A stretch of 64,000 nt of DNA from Clostridia bacterium (lineage in GTDB: Bacteria > Bacillota > Clostridia > Oscillospirales > CAG-272), in contig JAFTKH010000006.1 in NCBI GenBank assembly GCA_017453365.1, forward strand, positions 70,321 to 134,320. The letters are read 5' to 3'. The stretch's first letter is position 1. Each line of letters opens with the position of its first letter. Shown piece by piece: positions 9,045 through 17,489 of this stretch. A program made the position numbers and the translations under genes. The notes below the pieces were generated by a model, which was not told the DNA's origin, did not search any database, and worked only from the letters and a program-made list of their open reading frames with translations.

Positions 9045-9232
9045 TTCTTGAGTGCTTCTGGTATTATTACTCTTGCTTATGAAGCCACTTGAAATTATTC
9101 TGTTTTTGGTATCAAATTGACCTCAGCTCAAACTCTAAACCCCTAGAATGTGGAGAAAACGCGAGATAAATCGAGCTTTTCGAGAGAAATGAAGCTCTGC
9201 GGGACCTCAAAGAACTGAGAGAATTTTGACCT

Positions 9233-10213
9233 TTATTCCCACTCTATCGTTCCAACAGGCTTCGGTGTGAGGTCATAGAGAACGCGGTTGATGCCGTTAA
9301 CCTCGGCGGTGATTCGCGCGGTTATTTTATGGAGAAGCACGTAAGGAATTTCCTCTATCGTAGCACTCATAGCGTCCGTAGTGTTGACGGCGCGGATTAT
9401 CGCGGGCCAGCCCTCGTAGCGCTTACCGTCCTTGACACCGACACTCTTTACATCGGGAACGGCGATGAAATACTGCCATACGGTTTTGTTAAGGCCTGCA
9501 CCGTCAAACTCCTCGCGAAGAATTGCATCAGCCTCGCGGAGAGCTTCGAGTCTGTCGCGAGTGATAGCTCCAAGACAACGGACGCCGAGTCCCGGGCCCG
9601 GGAAGGGCTGACGGTATACCATAGAGTGAGGAAGACCCAGCGCCTCACCTACTACTCTTACCTCGTCCTTGTAAAGGAGCTTTATGGGTTCAACGAGCTC
9701 GAACTGCATATCCTCGGGAAGGCCGCCGACGTTGTGATGCGCCTTAACTCCGTCACTCTCGAGAATATCGGGGTAAATCGTGCCCTGTGCGAGAAATTCT
9801 ATTCCGGAGAGCTTGCGTGCCTCCTCGTCGAAGACCTTTATAAACTCACCGCCGATTATTTTTCTCTTGCGCTCGGGCTCAGACACACCCGCAAGAAGAC
9901 CGAGAAAACGGTCGGTCGCGTCAACGTATACCAGGTTTGCGCCTAGCTGCTTTTCAAATACCTCTATAACCTGCTCGCTTTCGCCCTTGCGCATAAGGCC
10001 GTGGTTTACGTGCACGGACACGAGCTGCTTGCCTATGGCTTTGATAAGAAGTGCCGCGACTACGGATGAGTCAACACCTCCGGAAAGAGCAAGGAGCACC
10101 TTTTTATCTCCCACCTGTTGCCTTACCTTTTTGACCTCTTTTTCAATAAAAGCATCTGCAAGCGCTTTCGTTGTTATGCGCTCCATAGTATCGGGTCTTT
10201 TGTTTTCATCCAT
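9233..10213 (-). CDS. guaA: GMP synthase ATP-pyrophosphatase subunit (no glutaminase domain)
   Basis: Converts XMP to GMP. The protein starts directly at the ATP-PPase half: P-loop LLALSGGVDSSVVAAL at about 40-55, then the lid segment, and the C-terminal dimerisation domain ending in the invariant KPVGTIEWE. At 326 residues it lacks the roughly 190-residue class I amidotransferase domain of ordinary bacterial GuaA (about 510 aa). No separate amidotransferase gene is adjacent, so the enzyme either uses ammonia or has a partner elsewhere, as in archaeal GuaAa/GuaAb. Its own promoter lies 30 bp upstream. The leader is too short for a guanine riboswitch. Confidence 0.94.
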   Translation of the reverse strand: MDENKRPDTMERITTKALADAFIEKEVKKVRQQVGDKKVLLALSGGVDSSVVAALLIKAIGKQLVSVHVNHGLMRKGESEQVIEVFEKQLGANLVYVDATDRFLGLLAGVSEPERKRKIIGGEFIKVFDEEARKLSGIEFLAQGTIYPDILESDGVKAHHNVGGLPEDMQFELVEPIKLLYKDEVRVVGEALGLPHSMVYRQPFPGPGLGVRCLGAITRDRLEALREADAILREEFDGAGLNKTVWQYFIAVPDVKSVGVKDGKRYEGWPAIIRAVNTTDAMSATIEEIPYVLLHKITARITAEVNGINRVLYDLTPKPVGTIEWE

Positions 10214-10242
10214 AGCATTGGTATCCCTTCTTTTTTTCTTTA

Positions 10243-10271
10243 ATTATACATCATATTATTTTCATTTACAA
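10243..10271 (-). promoter_or_regulatory. guaA promoter
   Basis: Minus-strand TTGTAA (10266-10271), 17-bp spacer, TATAAT (10243-10248). Confidence 0.65.
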
Positions 10272-10280
10272 GATGTTTTT

Positions 10281-10309
10281 TTCACAAAATTCGGGCTTTT
10301 GGGTAAAAT
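10281..10309 (+). promoter_or_regulatory. Promoter of the amidase-fold gene
   Basis: TTCACA (10281-10286), 17-bp spacer, TAAAAT (10304-10309), 38 bp ahead of the ATG. It is back to back with the guaA promoter. Confidence 0.55.
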
Positions 10310-10347
10310 GTAGATATACTTATTAAACAATTTTTTGAGGTGAAAAT

Positions 10348-11019
10348 ATGCTTGTTATCAAACCGTATTTCAGAGACCGCGCCGTTATGTATGCAAAAAG
10401 GTATGCCTTCTCGCAAAATCCCGTCTTCGCCAGCTTTAAGGGGATTGGCGGAAACTGCACGAATTTTGTAAGTCAGGCTCTCTATGCCGGAACCTGCGTT
10501 ATGAATTACACACCTACCTTCGGGTGGTATTTCGTTTCTCTTGACGACCGTTCGCCCTCTTGGTCAGGCGTGCAGTATTTTTACAACTTTATAACGCAAA
10601 ACGAGGGTATAGGCCCGTTCGGGCGAGAGGTGCCGGCCGACGAAGCGGAGGTGGGAGACATAATTCAGCTGGGGCGCGAGGAGGACGGCTTTTATCATAC
10701 GCTCTTAATAGTCGGCTACGACGGAGATGACCCGCTCGTTTCTGCGCAAACAGATGATGCCTACGGCCGCCCGCTCTCGACTTACACCTACGACTTTTCA
10801 AGATTTATAAAGATAGACGGGGCGAGGGTCGATGTTCCCGTCGGCGAGGACTGCTTCGACAGTGTCTATAATGGCATAGCGATAGTGCCCTCCGCGACAC
10901 CTCAGGCCCCCGTCTCGCCAATGACGCCTCCCGCAGAGACTCCGGCGGAGCCTGCACAGCCCGAGCCGCCTACCCCCGCCGAGCCTGTACCCGATGCCCC
11001 GGTTACTCCTGCGGAGTAG
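10348..11019 (+). CDS. Putative amidase-domain (Amidase_6, CHAP-like) protein with proline-rich tail
   Basis: A 223-residue protein whose residues 10-170 match the Amidase_6 family found in sporulating Firmicutes. The predicted nucleophile is the Cys of GGNCTNFVSQALYAG, and the His of YHTLLIVGYD is the probable partner. There is no signal peptide, so it may act in the cytoplasm, in the mother cell, or be released. The last 45 residues are a Pro/Ala/Glu-rich low-complexity tail with repeated P-x-x-P. Its 3' end overlaps the convergent LysR gene by 17 bases. The substrate is unknown; peptidoglycan or a peptide amide is plausible. Confidence 0.8.
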   Translation: MLVIKPYFRDRAVMYAKRYAFSQNPVFASFKGIGGNCTNFVSQALYAGTCVMNYTPTFGWYFVSLDDRSPSWSGVQYFYNFITQNEGIGPFGREVPADEAEVGDIIQLGREEDGFYHTLLIVGYDGDDPLVSAQTDDAYGRPLSTYTYDFSRFIKIDGARVDVPVGEDCFDSVYNGIAIVPSATPQAPVSPMTPPAETPAEPAQPEPPTPAEPVPDAPVTPAE

Positions 11020-11875
11020 AAACAACGTTTTTGACAAGTCTTGTAAGCAGGGCGGCAAATTCTCGGGCGGCAGCGCTTAAATATCCCTCGCGCTTTGAAA
11101 AAAGGAAGGTAGTGCGGTAAAAGTCGCCAATCTCGCGGAGCGTAACGCCCGCCTCCCACTGACCGCGGAAGGAAAACTCGGGGGTGAGAGCGACGCCGAG
11201 ACCGAGTGCGACGTATTTTCGCAGGTAGTATGGGTCGTCCACGCGTATTACGACGTTCGCACCGACTCCAAGGTTGTTCAAAACCGAACGCGACACCCGG
11301 TTAAGGCTGCTGCCCTCGTTTAAGAATATAAAACGTTCGCAAGACAGATCCTCGGTCGTTATCTTCGACTTTTTCGCAAGAGTTGAGCCGTCATTTACTG
11401 CCAGCAGTATTTTTTCCTCTATGAGTGGAACGGAGCAATATTTACTCTTCAAGACCCGATCGTCCGATACGATTATGTCCGTCGTTTCGTCAATGTCCCC
11501 GCTCCTGTGACTGATATTGAAGCTCACGGTGGGATGCTCGCGGCGAAAAATGTCTATAGCCTCTGTGACTATGCGCCTGTTCGAGGAAACGACGAGATTT
11601 ATTTCCCGGTTACCGAGAGTGCCGTCCGTTGCTTCTGCACATGCTTCGTCGATAAGCGCCAGCGCACGGCTGACCTTTTGGTAAAAAGAAACTCCCTCGC
11701 TGTTGAGCTTCACGGCGTTTCCCCCTCTGTCGAAGAGCCTGACGCCGAGCTCACGCTCGAGTCTGCTGACGGTCTGGGAAATATTCGAGGGAGGAACAAG
11801 GTGCTTCGCCGCCGTTTTGGAAAAATTTTCTGTTTTTGCTGCGTCACAAAAATATTTCAGCTGTAAAAGATCCAT
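11003..11875 (-). CDS. LysR-family transcriptional regulator
   Basis: A 290-residue LysR-type regulator. The winged helix lies at residues 1-60 (LLQLKYFCDAAKTENFSKTA, then RLERELGVRLFDRGG) and the periplasmic-binding-like effector domain covers about 90-290. It is divergent from the PQ-loop membrane gene at 12017, the usual geometry of a LysR gene and its target. A palindrome at 11924-11939 overlaps its own -35 box, which fits autorepression. The effector is unknown. Confidence 0.92.
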   Translation of the reverse strand: MDLLQLKYFCDAAKTENFSKTAAKHLVPPSNISQTVSRLERELGVRLFDRGGNAVKLNSEGVSFYQKVSRALALIDEACAEATDGTLGNREINLVVSSNRRIVTEAIDIFRREHPTVSFNISHRSGDIDETTDIIVSDDRVLKSKYCSVPLIEEKILLAVNDGSTLAKKSKITTEDLSCERFIFLNEGSSLNRVSRSVLNNLGVGANVVIRVDDPYYLRKYVALGLGVALTPEFSFRGQWEAGVTLREIGDFYRTTFLFSKREGYLSAAAREFAALLTRLVKNVVSTPQE

Positions 11876-11904
11876 AAATTGCTCCCAAGATTACTTTTTT
11901 AATT

Positions 11905-11939
11905 ATTATATCACTCGTCTTCTATAACTGTCAAGTTAT
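11905..11939 (-). promoter_or_regulatory. LysR gene promoter with overlapping palindromic operator
   Basis: Minus-strand TTGACA (11929-11934), 18-bp spacer, TATAAT (11905-11910). A perfect inverted repeat ATAACTGTCAAGTTAT (11924-11939) covers the -35 box and lies 22 bp upstream of the divergent promoter's -35. Confidence 0.7.
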
Positions 11940-11961
11940 GGTGGCATACTTTTTTTGATTA

Positions 11962-11990
11962 TTTACAGGCTCGTTTTCGGGTGATATAAT
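11962..11990 (+). promoter_or_regulatory. Promoter of the PQ-loop membrane gene
   Basis: TTTACA (11962-11967), 17-bp spacer, TATAAT (11985-11990), then GGAGGAG just before the ATG. Confidence 0.8.
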
Positions 11991-12016
11991 GTCCTTAAAA
12001 AAACGGAGGAGTAAAA

Positions 12017-12316
12017 ATGGCTGAATTTTTTGAGATACTCATGGTTGTAAGCTTCGGTATATCATGGCCTATGAATATAGTCCGCTCCTATAGAGCAAGA
12101 ACCGCGAAGGGAAAGAGTCTTCCTTTTCTTTGCTTCATATTCTTCGGCTACGTAGCAGGTATCATTTCGAAGTTCTTGAACGAGGCGTATCTTGCAGACA
12201 TTGGCTCGAAGTGGTACGTGCTCTTCTTCTACTGCTTGAACCTCGTTATGGTCGGTATAGATATGGCTCTCTATTTCAGAAACGTCTCGCTTGATAAGAG
12301 GGCGGCAAGAACGTAA
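12017..12316 (+). CDS. Small PQ-loop / SemiSWEET-like membrane protein
   Basis: A 99-residue protein with three hydrophobic segments (about 5-20, 36-55 and 67-88). It looks like the three-helix SemiSWEET/PQ-loop unit: SWPMNIVRSYRARTAKGKSL carries the P-x-N-I-x-R-S motif of the first helix and loop. Such proteins work as dimers and move sugars or other small solutes. It is divergently transcribed from the LysR gene and probably regulated by it. It ends at the terminator 12497-12538. The substrate cannot be told from sequence. Confidence 0.8.
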   Translation: MAEFFEILMVVSFGISWPMNIVRSYRARTAKGKSLPFLCFIFFGYVAGIISKFLNEAYLADIGSKWYVLFFYCLNLVMVGIDMALYFRNVSLDKRAART

Positions 12317-12496
12317 AAAAGAGCTTGTTCGGTAATTTTTGTATATGCTGACACGCTCATGCTTGTAAAAAAAGAGCGTTATTCTCGAAAATTTTGTTGC
12401 CGATATCAGCGGCTCGTTGCTAAGGTGTCGCTCGGCATGGTTTCCCAGTTCTAGCCTAGAAAGCGCGGCAGCTTGCTAAAACAAACAGTGCTTTTG

Positions 12497-12538
12497 GAGA
12501 AAACCGGTAGAGTATCTTCGGTTTTCTCTATTTTATTA
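12497..12538 (+). terminator. Intrinsic terminator after the PQ-loop gene
   Basis: Perfect 10-bp stem GAGAAAACCG / CGGTTTTCTC, then TATTTTATT. The preceding 180 bases (12317-12496) hold no gene that I can support. Confidence 0.8.
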
Positions 12539-12606
12539 ATCCGCCGTAAAGCATAATTCGTTCCCTCTCTGTCAAAAATAGGAAGGATGAATTTTAGGGG
12601 GCTGAA

Positions 12607-14019
12607 ATGGAGAAATTATCGGGTATATACGAGAGGGATGCTGCGCGGCTCTCGGAGCTTTTACGTGTTACGGAGAGCTTCGACGTTATAGAAAGAAAGC
12701 TTTCGGCATCGGGGCAGGATATAAGCTTTTTCTATATAGACGGGTTTGTGAAGGATGCCGAGATGCTAAAGCTTATGCAGTTTATTCTGAATGAGAATAC
12801 AGTCGGAGATGCCGAGGCGGTAAAGCGCCGCTTACCATACGTCGAGGTCGACGGGGCAGATGATATGGGGCGGCTTGTCGCGGCTGTTTTGTCGGGACAG
12901 GCGGTGATGCTCGCAACAAGCTTCGGCAGGTCAGCAATACTGATAGACGTAAGGACTTATCCTGCGAGAACGACTGCGGAGCCCGATACGGACAGGGTTA
13001 TGCAGGGCGCGCGTGACGGCTTTGTCGAAACGCTGGTTATGAATACGGCGTTGATACGCCGCAGAATACGCGACCCGCGGCTTACCATGCGCCACTTTTC
13101 CGTCGGGGAGATGTCTCGGACGGATGTCGTTATGTGTTATATCGAGGGTGTTGCCGACGGAAAGCTCGTCGAGAAGCTCGAAAAAAGGCTTCGCGAGATA
13201 AAGCCGAAAAGCTTAACACTAGGGTACAGGAGCCTTGCAGAGAGTCTTATCAGACGCGGCTGGCTCAACCCTTTTCCAAAGGTGCGGACAACAGAGCGCC
13301 CCGATACTGCGGCGGCGCAGGTGCTCGAGGGCAGCGTTCTCATAATTTGCGACACGACCCCACAGGTAATGATACTCCCGACCTCGATATTCGACTATTT
13401 GAGTCAGGCGGACGATTACTATTTTCCGCCCCTCACAGGCAGTTATTTGAGAATAATAAGAGTGGCGATACTGCTTCTTTCTATGATAGCTACCCCCCTT
13501 TGGTATCTGTACCTAGAATACTCTGACGTGTTGCCTGAGGCGCTTCGGTTTTTAATACCTGACGACCCGGGAGCACTCCCGATAATTTTGCAGCTTCTTC
13601 TTGTTGAGGTGGCGATAGACGGGCTTAAGATAGCGTCAATGAACACGCCGGACATGCTGTCAAACTCGCTCTCTATAGTCGGTGCGCTTATTCTCGGAGA
13701 TTTTGCCGTGGCCGTCGGCTGGCTCTGCCCCGACGTTATACTTTATATGGCATTCGTCGCAATAGCCACATTCGCACAGCAGAACGCCGAACTCTCCTAT
13801 GCTATTAAATTTGTCCGGGTGCTGACGCTGATATTTGTATTCGGCTTCGGTGTATGGGGGCTGCTGCTCGGCGGAGCTGTATTTGTAATTCTTTTGCTTG
13901 GAAACAGGGGAGTGACGGGCGAGAGAAAATATCTTTATCCTCTAATACCCTTCAACGGCAGGGCGCTCCTTCGCCTTCTCGTAAGGACGAAGAAGCACGA
14001 CTTTGAAAGTAAAGAATAA
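12607..14019 (+). CDS. GerA-family spore germination protein, probably SpoVAF
   Basis: Integral membrane protein of 470 residues in the GerAA/SpoVAF family, which sits in the inner spore membrane and takes part in germinant-triggered ion or dipicolinate release. A cytoplasmic N-terminal half of about 285 residues carries RDPRLTMRHFSVGEMSRTDV, a family hallmark. The C-terminal half holds about five hydrophobic segments (290-440) with PLTGSYLRIIRV at the boundary. No GerB or GerC partners flank it, and the solitary setting favours SpoVAF over a full GerA receptor. The RBS is weak (AGGGG, five bases before the ATG). No convincing sigma-F/G promoter was seen. Confidence 0.88.
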   Translation: MEKLSGIYERDAARLSELLRVTESFDVIERKLSASGQDISFFYIDGFVKDAEMLKLMQFILNENTVGDAEAVKRRLPYVEVDGADDMGRLVAAVLSGQAVMLATSFGRSAILIDVRTYPARTTAEPDTDRVMQGARDGFVETLVMNTALIRRRIRDPRLTMRHFSVGEMSRTDVVMCYIEGVADGKLVEKLEKRLREIKPKSLTLGYRSLAESLIRRGWLNPFPKVRTTERPDTAAAQVLEGSVLIICDTTPQVMILPTSIFDYLSQADDYYFPPLTGSYLRIIRVAILLLSMIATPLWYLYLEYSDVLPEALRFLIPDDPGALPIILQLLLVEVAIDGLKIASMNTPDMLSNSLSIVGALILGDFAVAVGWLCPDVILYMAFVAIATFAQQNAELSYAIKFVRVLTLIFVFGFGVWGLLLGGAVFVILLLGNRGVTGERKYLYPLIPFNGRALLRLLVRTKKHDFESKE

Positions 14020-14025
14020 AAAAAT

Positions 14026-14071
14026 AAAACCCGAGCTCTGCGGATTTTACAACTGCAAAGCTCGGGTTTTT
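14026..14071. terminator. Bidirectional terminator between the germination gene and the AEC transporter
   Basis: AAACCCGAGCTCTGC / GCAAAGCTCGGGTTTTT hairpin between convergent genes, with U-runs both ways. Confidence 0.85.
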
Positions 14072-14091
14072 GTAAATAAATATTGTCAATA

Positions 14092-15126
14092 TCAAAGAAT
14101 TAAGCCGGTCAGGAAGAGTATTAAGGGCATAGTGGCTATTGATATTACGGTTGAAATAACAACGAGTCTGCTCGTGTAGTTCGCATCACAGTCATACTTT
14201 TCTGCGAACATCGTGGCGCTCGATGCGGCAGGCGTTGCCGCGAGAATTACGGTTACGGTTGCTGTCATATCGTCCACAGGAATTCCTATAAGCCTTACCA
14301 AGAGGATGGTCAGAATTGTCAGCACGGGCAGTATAAGATGCCTTAATGCAAGGAAAATATACATCCCAGCATCGCGAAGCGTCCCCTTCATATCGAGGGT
14401 GGCAAGGCGCAGGCCTATAACGGTCATAGAAAGGGGGGCGACGAGGTTCTTGAGCATTTCAAGACTGTCCGAAACTATGGAAAGCCCCGAGCTCTCGAGA
14501 AGCTCTACGTTTATACCCGAGATAAGGAGAATGAGTCCCAGCGCCGAGGCTATCGTCACGGGATGAAGGAGAAGCTTGCGTACGGAGAGCTCGCTCTTGG
14601 TGCTTTTTCTGAAAGCTATCATCTCGTCAACAAGGTCGCTGTCCCCGTCCATATCCATATCCTCTCCGCGTTGCCTTGTGCAAAGATATACCCCGAAGGT
14701 CCAAAGGAAGAGGTTAAAGGTTATGTTGTATATTGAAGCAAATATTGCCGCTTCGGCTCCAAACATAGACTGTATGAGAGGTATTCCCATAAACGCCGCG
14801 TTTGCAAATACCGTAACGAAGCGGAGCATTTTCTGCTTCTCCGCAGGCTCACGGCGAAAAAATAGAAGAGCTGCCCCGATAAACAGCGCGTGAGCGAGAA
14901 GAGAAAGGACGAAGGTCATAAGACACCCGAACCATATCTCCGAAAAGTCACGCTCGCACGAGAGGTATGCATAAACTATTAAAGCCGGCTGAGCTATATA
15001 CAGCACGAGGTTTGATAGTCCCTTTCCAAAAGCGGGGTCTGCAAATTTGCATTTTTTCAGTATTACGCCGGGGATCATCATAATAAACAGAATACCGACG
15101 TTCAAAACCAAATCTAAAATGTTCAA
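14092..15126 (-). CDS. AEC-family (auxin efflux carrier type) transporter
   Basis: Membrane carrier of 344 residues with about ten hydrophobic segments, a central charged loop (about 165-190) and the family pattern of two five-helix halves. Bacterial members export or exchange organic acids such as malate; the substrate is not given by sequence. I place the start at TTG 15126 (NILDLVLNVGILF), because AGGAGT lies ten bases upstream and the longer frame's first codon (15207) is the TTG of the -35 box. It is divergent from the M19 dipeptidase. Confidence 0.85.
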   Translation of the reverse strand: MNILDLVLNVGILFIMMIPGVILKKCKFADPAFGKGLSNLVLYIAQPALIVYAYLSCERDFSEIWFGCLMTFVLSLLAHALFIGAALLFFRREPAEKQKMLRFVTVFANAAFMGIPLIQSMFGAEAAIFASIYNITFNLFLWTFGVYLCTRQRGEDMDMDGDSDLVDEMIAFRKSTKSELSVRKLLLHPVTIASALGLILLISGINVELLESSGLSIVSDSLEMLKNLVAPLSMTVIGLRLATLDMKGTLRDAGMYIFLALRHLILPVLTILTILLVRLIGIPVDDMTATVTVILAATPAASSATMFAEKYDCDANYTSRLVVISTVISIATMPLILFLTGLIL

Positions 15127-15178
15127 GGCTGCTTTACTCCTAAAAATGTCTTTGCCGAAAATCGGCAAGCCGACATAT

Positions 15179-15207
15179 ATTTTAACACCTGCCGTATTTT
15201 TTGTCAA
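15179..15207 (-). promoter_or_regulatory. Promoter of the AEC transporter
   Basis: Minus-strand TTGACA (15202-15207), 17-bp spacer, TAAAAT (15179-15184). Confidence 0.8.
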
Positions 15208-15265
15208 GAAGTACTTGGTCTAAATATTTTGTCACTCTCGCGCGATTTTATGTTGTCTTTGTTTG

Positions 15266-15294
15266 TTGACTTTTTTTATACTGTGGTATATAAT
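15266..15294 (+). promoter_or_regulatory. Promoter of the dipeptidase operon
   Basis: TTGACT (15266-15271), 17-bp spacer, TATAAT (15289-15294), 23 bp ahead of the ATG at 15318. Confidence 0.8.
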
Positions 15295-15317
15295 GAAATA
15301 AAAAGAGGTTTCCTTGT

Positions 15318-16223
15318 ATGCACGTAATAGATATGCACTGTGACAGCCTTCTTACCGTCTGCGGCGAGCGAGGCCTGATTTCTACATATAACGTTTCGAA
15401 AAAGCATCCGTTTTTACAGTTTTTTGCCGCATTTGTCCCGAAGGAGGGACGTCCTCCCGATATAAGACGGCGTGAGCTTATGCACTTGGCCGAGATTTAT
15501 GTGTCGGAAACGGCGAGACTTGGACTTTCTCCTGCGAGAGATGCGAAGGAGCTCTCGAGAGCTCTGGAAAACGGGTTCTCCGGTGCTATGCTTACCGTCG
15601 AGGGCGGCGGAGGCCTTTTTGCCGACAGCACGGAGCTTGATACCCTCGCTGCGCTCGGCATGCGTGTTATGGGACTTGTGTGGGATACGAACGAGCTTGG
15701 CGCTTCTGCGTGGGATAAAAGCGATACGGGGCTTACGTCAGAGGGGTATCTCATGGTAGAGCGGCTCTCGGAGCTCGGAATTATAATAGACGTGTCACAT
15801 ATGTCTGATAAGACCCTCTATGATACTTTAGACGCGACGTCCTACCCTGTTGTTGCTACTCATTCGAATTTCAGAGACGTTGCTACTAGCAGACGAAACC
15901 TTACGCTTGATATGGCGAAGCGTATCGCGTCGCGCGGCGGTGTTGTAGGGCTTAATCTGTACCCGAGCTTTCTTTCCGACGGTGAGGCAGACCTATCAGA
16001 TGTCCTTCGCCACGTTGATTACGCGCTGAATAAGCTCGGCGAGGACACTCTCGCCTTCGGCTTTGATATTGACGGAACGGACGGAAAATACCCGGCGGGA
16101 ATAGACGAGAGCGGCAGTATACACGACCGAGTTGTAGAGCTTCTTCTCACGCACTATCCCGAGCGCATAGTTGAAAAGCTTGCATGGAGGAACGCCGCTG
16201 AATTTTTGTCGGCGAATTTGTGA
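15318..16223 (+). CDS. Membrane dipeptidase family protein (peptidase M19)
   Basis: Zn-dependent dipeptidase of the amidohydrolase fold, 301 residues. IDMHCDSLL at residues 4-12 holds the H-x-D metal ligands. LTVEGGGGL gives the bridging Glu, VVATHSNFRDV the next His, and FGFDIDGTDG the late Asp of the M19 active site. No signal peptide is present, so it should be cytosolic and act on dipeptides or related substrates. It is followed one base after its stop by a small membrane-protein gene. Confidence 0.92.
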   Translation: MHVIDMHCDSLLTVCGERGLISTYNVSKKHPFLQFFAAFVPKEGRPPDIRRRELMHLAEIYVSETARLGLSPARDAKELSRALENGFSGAMLTVEGGGGLFADSTELDTLAALGMRVMGLVWDTNELGASAWDKSDTGLTSEGYLMVERLSELGIIIDVSHMSDKTLYDTLDATSYPVVATHSNFRDVATSRRNLTLDMAKRIASRGGVVGLNLYPSFLSDGEADLSDVLRHVDYALNKLGEDTLAFGFDIDGTDGKYPAGIDESGSIHDRVVELLLTHYPERIVEKLAWRNAAEFLSANL

Positions 16224-16224
16224 T

Positions 16225-16764
16225 ATGTCAGAGCAGGATATGCCGTTTTACGCGGAATTTTCATACAGACGGAAAAGAGAAGGGAAAAGATTCGTGCTTT
16301 CTTTGATGCTCGTCTTATTTTATATTGCCTTCGTAATCTTGTTTTTCCTATTATGCTATTTTTCACGTTTTGTACCTATTTTTGCGCTTTGTCCGATTTT
16401 TCTTTGGATGCTCATATATTTTACGTGGCGGCGCTCTGCACCCGACTGTTATTTTGAGTTCCGCTCGGGAACCCTCTCTCTCGGCATAGAAGCAGGGCGG
16501 AGAAGAGCTCGAAGGGAAAAAATCAGAATTCACGTAAAGGAAGCAGAGAGGATATGCCCCGCAGGGCCCGGGCGTGTTAAATTATCCGGCGTTTCCCGAA
16601 TGTACGATATGTCTTCCTCTTCCTCTGTCTCGGAGCGCGTTTGTATAGTGTACGACGGGGGAAGGACGGCTGTGGTCTTTGATACGACCCCCGCTCTCTC
16701 GCGGCTCCTCGTTTCTTATTCGAGTAATGCGGACGAGCTTTCGGCACACTTAAATAGAAAGTAA
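16225..16764 (+). CDS. Hypothetical membrane protein with two transmembrane segments
   Basis: I do not recognise the family. The 179-residue product (ATG at 16225, one base after the dipeptidase TGA) has a short basic N-terminus, a hydrophobic hairpin of two membrane segments (about 24-72), and a soluble C-terminal part of about 100 residues with a basic patch and a serine run. Topology suggests both ends in the cytoplasm. The layout resembles small membrane-anchored proteins of the YcxB kind, but no diagnostic motif was seen. It is coupled to the dipeptidase and runs into yhcH after 27 bp, so it belongs to the same transcript. Confidence 0.65.
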   Translation: MSEQDMPFYAEFSYRRKREGKRFVLSLMLVLFYIAFVILFFLLCYFSRFVPIFALCPIFLWMLIYFTWRRSAPDCYFEFRSGTLSLGIEAGRRRARREKIRIHVKEAERICPAGPGRVKLSGVSRMYDMSSSSSVSERVCIVYDGGRTAVVFDTTPALSRLLVSYSSNADELSAHLNRK

Positions 16765-16791
16765 ATAATACTTTACATAAAGGAGAATAAA

Positions 16792-17250
16792 ATGTCTAAC
16801 AAGTACGAACCTATCAGAGAAATTTCCGAGGAAGCGTATCAGCTCGCGTTGCTCGCAGCCGAGAATAAGGTCGAGTGCGGCCACTACGATTTCTCCGACG
16901 GAGCTTATGCGAACGTAATGTATGCTAATCTGCGCCCTATTCCCGAGTGCGGATACGAGGCTCACAGAAAGTTCATTGATATCCAGATGGTTATTGAGGG
17001 CGAGGAGGTAATCGGTATCGAGGACCTCGAAACTATGAGAGCCGGTGAGTGCGTATTTACCTTTGACGAGGAGAAGGACGCGGAGCTTTGGAAGCATAAC
17101 GATAACGGTACTCATCATCACCTTAAGTCGGGTGATTATCTTATCATTCTGCCCGAGCACGCTCATATGCCCGGCGCTTGCCCTGAGGGTGGCGTGCCCA
17201 AGGACAAGAAGATGATAATAAAAGCACCGGTTACGCTTCTTAAGAAGTGA
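16792..17250 (+). CDS. YhcH/YjgK/YiaL family cupin-like protein
   Basis: A 152-residue protein of the DUF386 beta-sandwich family. It contains HRKFIDIQMVIEGEEVIGIE near the middle and a late HMPGACP segment; these His and Glu residues line a presumed metal site. Family members sit in sialic-acid and sugar acid clusters and may be anomerases or isomerases. Here the neighbours are a dipeptidase and a membrane protein, giving no pathway. AAGGAG lies eight bases ahead of the ATG. It is the last gene before a strong terminator. Confidence 0.9.
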   Translation: MSNKYEPIREISEEAYQLALLAAENKVECGHYDFSDGAYANVMYANLRPIPECGYEAHRKFIDIQMVIEGEEVIGIEDLETMRAGECVFTFDEEKDAELWKHNDNGTHHHLKSGDYLIILPEHAHMPGACPEGGVPKDKKMIIKAPVTLLKK

Positions 17251-17272
17251 TTGTAACGGAATATCCGCTTTC

Positions 17273-17310
17273 AAAAAGGCAGAGACCCTTGACGAGTCTC
17301 TGCCTTTTTT
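17273..17310 (+). terminator. Intrinsic terminator after yhcH
   Basis: AAAAAGGCAGAGAC / GTCTCTGCCTTTTTT, a 14-bp stem with U-run. Confidence 0.92.
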
Positions 17311-17387
17311 GTGACGAAATATTTACGCAGGTTTTGTAATATTTACACAAAAAATACGTTTAGCGCAATTTTCTTTTTAGAAATCTG

Positions 17388-17416
17388 TTGCAATTTGTCT
17401 AGAATTGTGTTATTAT
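17388..17416 (+). promoter_or_regulatory. Promoter of the RDD gene (and possibly the ABC operon)
   Basis: TTGCAA (17388-17393), 17-bp spacer, TATTAT (17411-17416). A second, weaker TTGTGT-16-TATAAT pair lies about 20 bp downstream. Confidence 0.5.
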
Positions 17417-17489
17417 ATGTATGCTATATAATACGTACGTGCGAAGGAGTTGCCTTTTGCACTGTTTTTAGCCCATGGGAGGTGTTGTT

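Noticed and set aside
10214..10242. Guanine riboswitch ahead of guaA
   Set aside because: The -10 element lies 30 bp before the start codon, leaving no room for the aptamer.
12317..12496. Small RNA in the gap before the germination gene
   Set aside because: Several short complementary stretches exist, but no promoter and no closing stem. The terminator at 12497 is explained by the PQ-loop gene.
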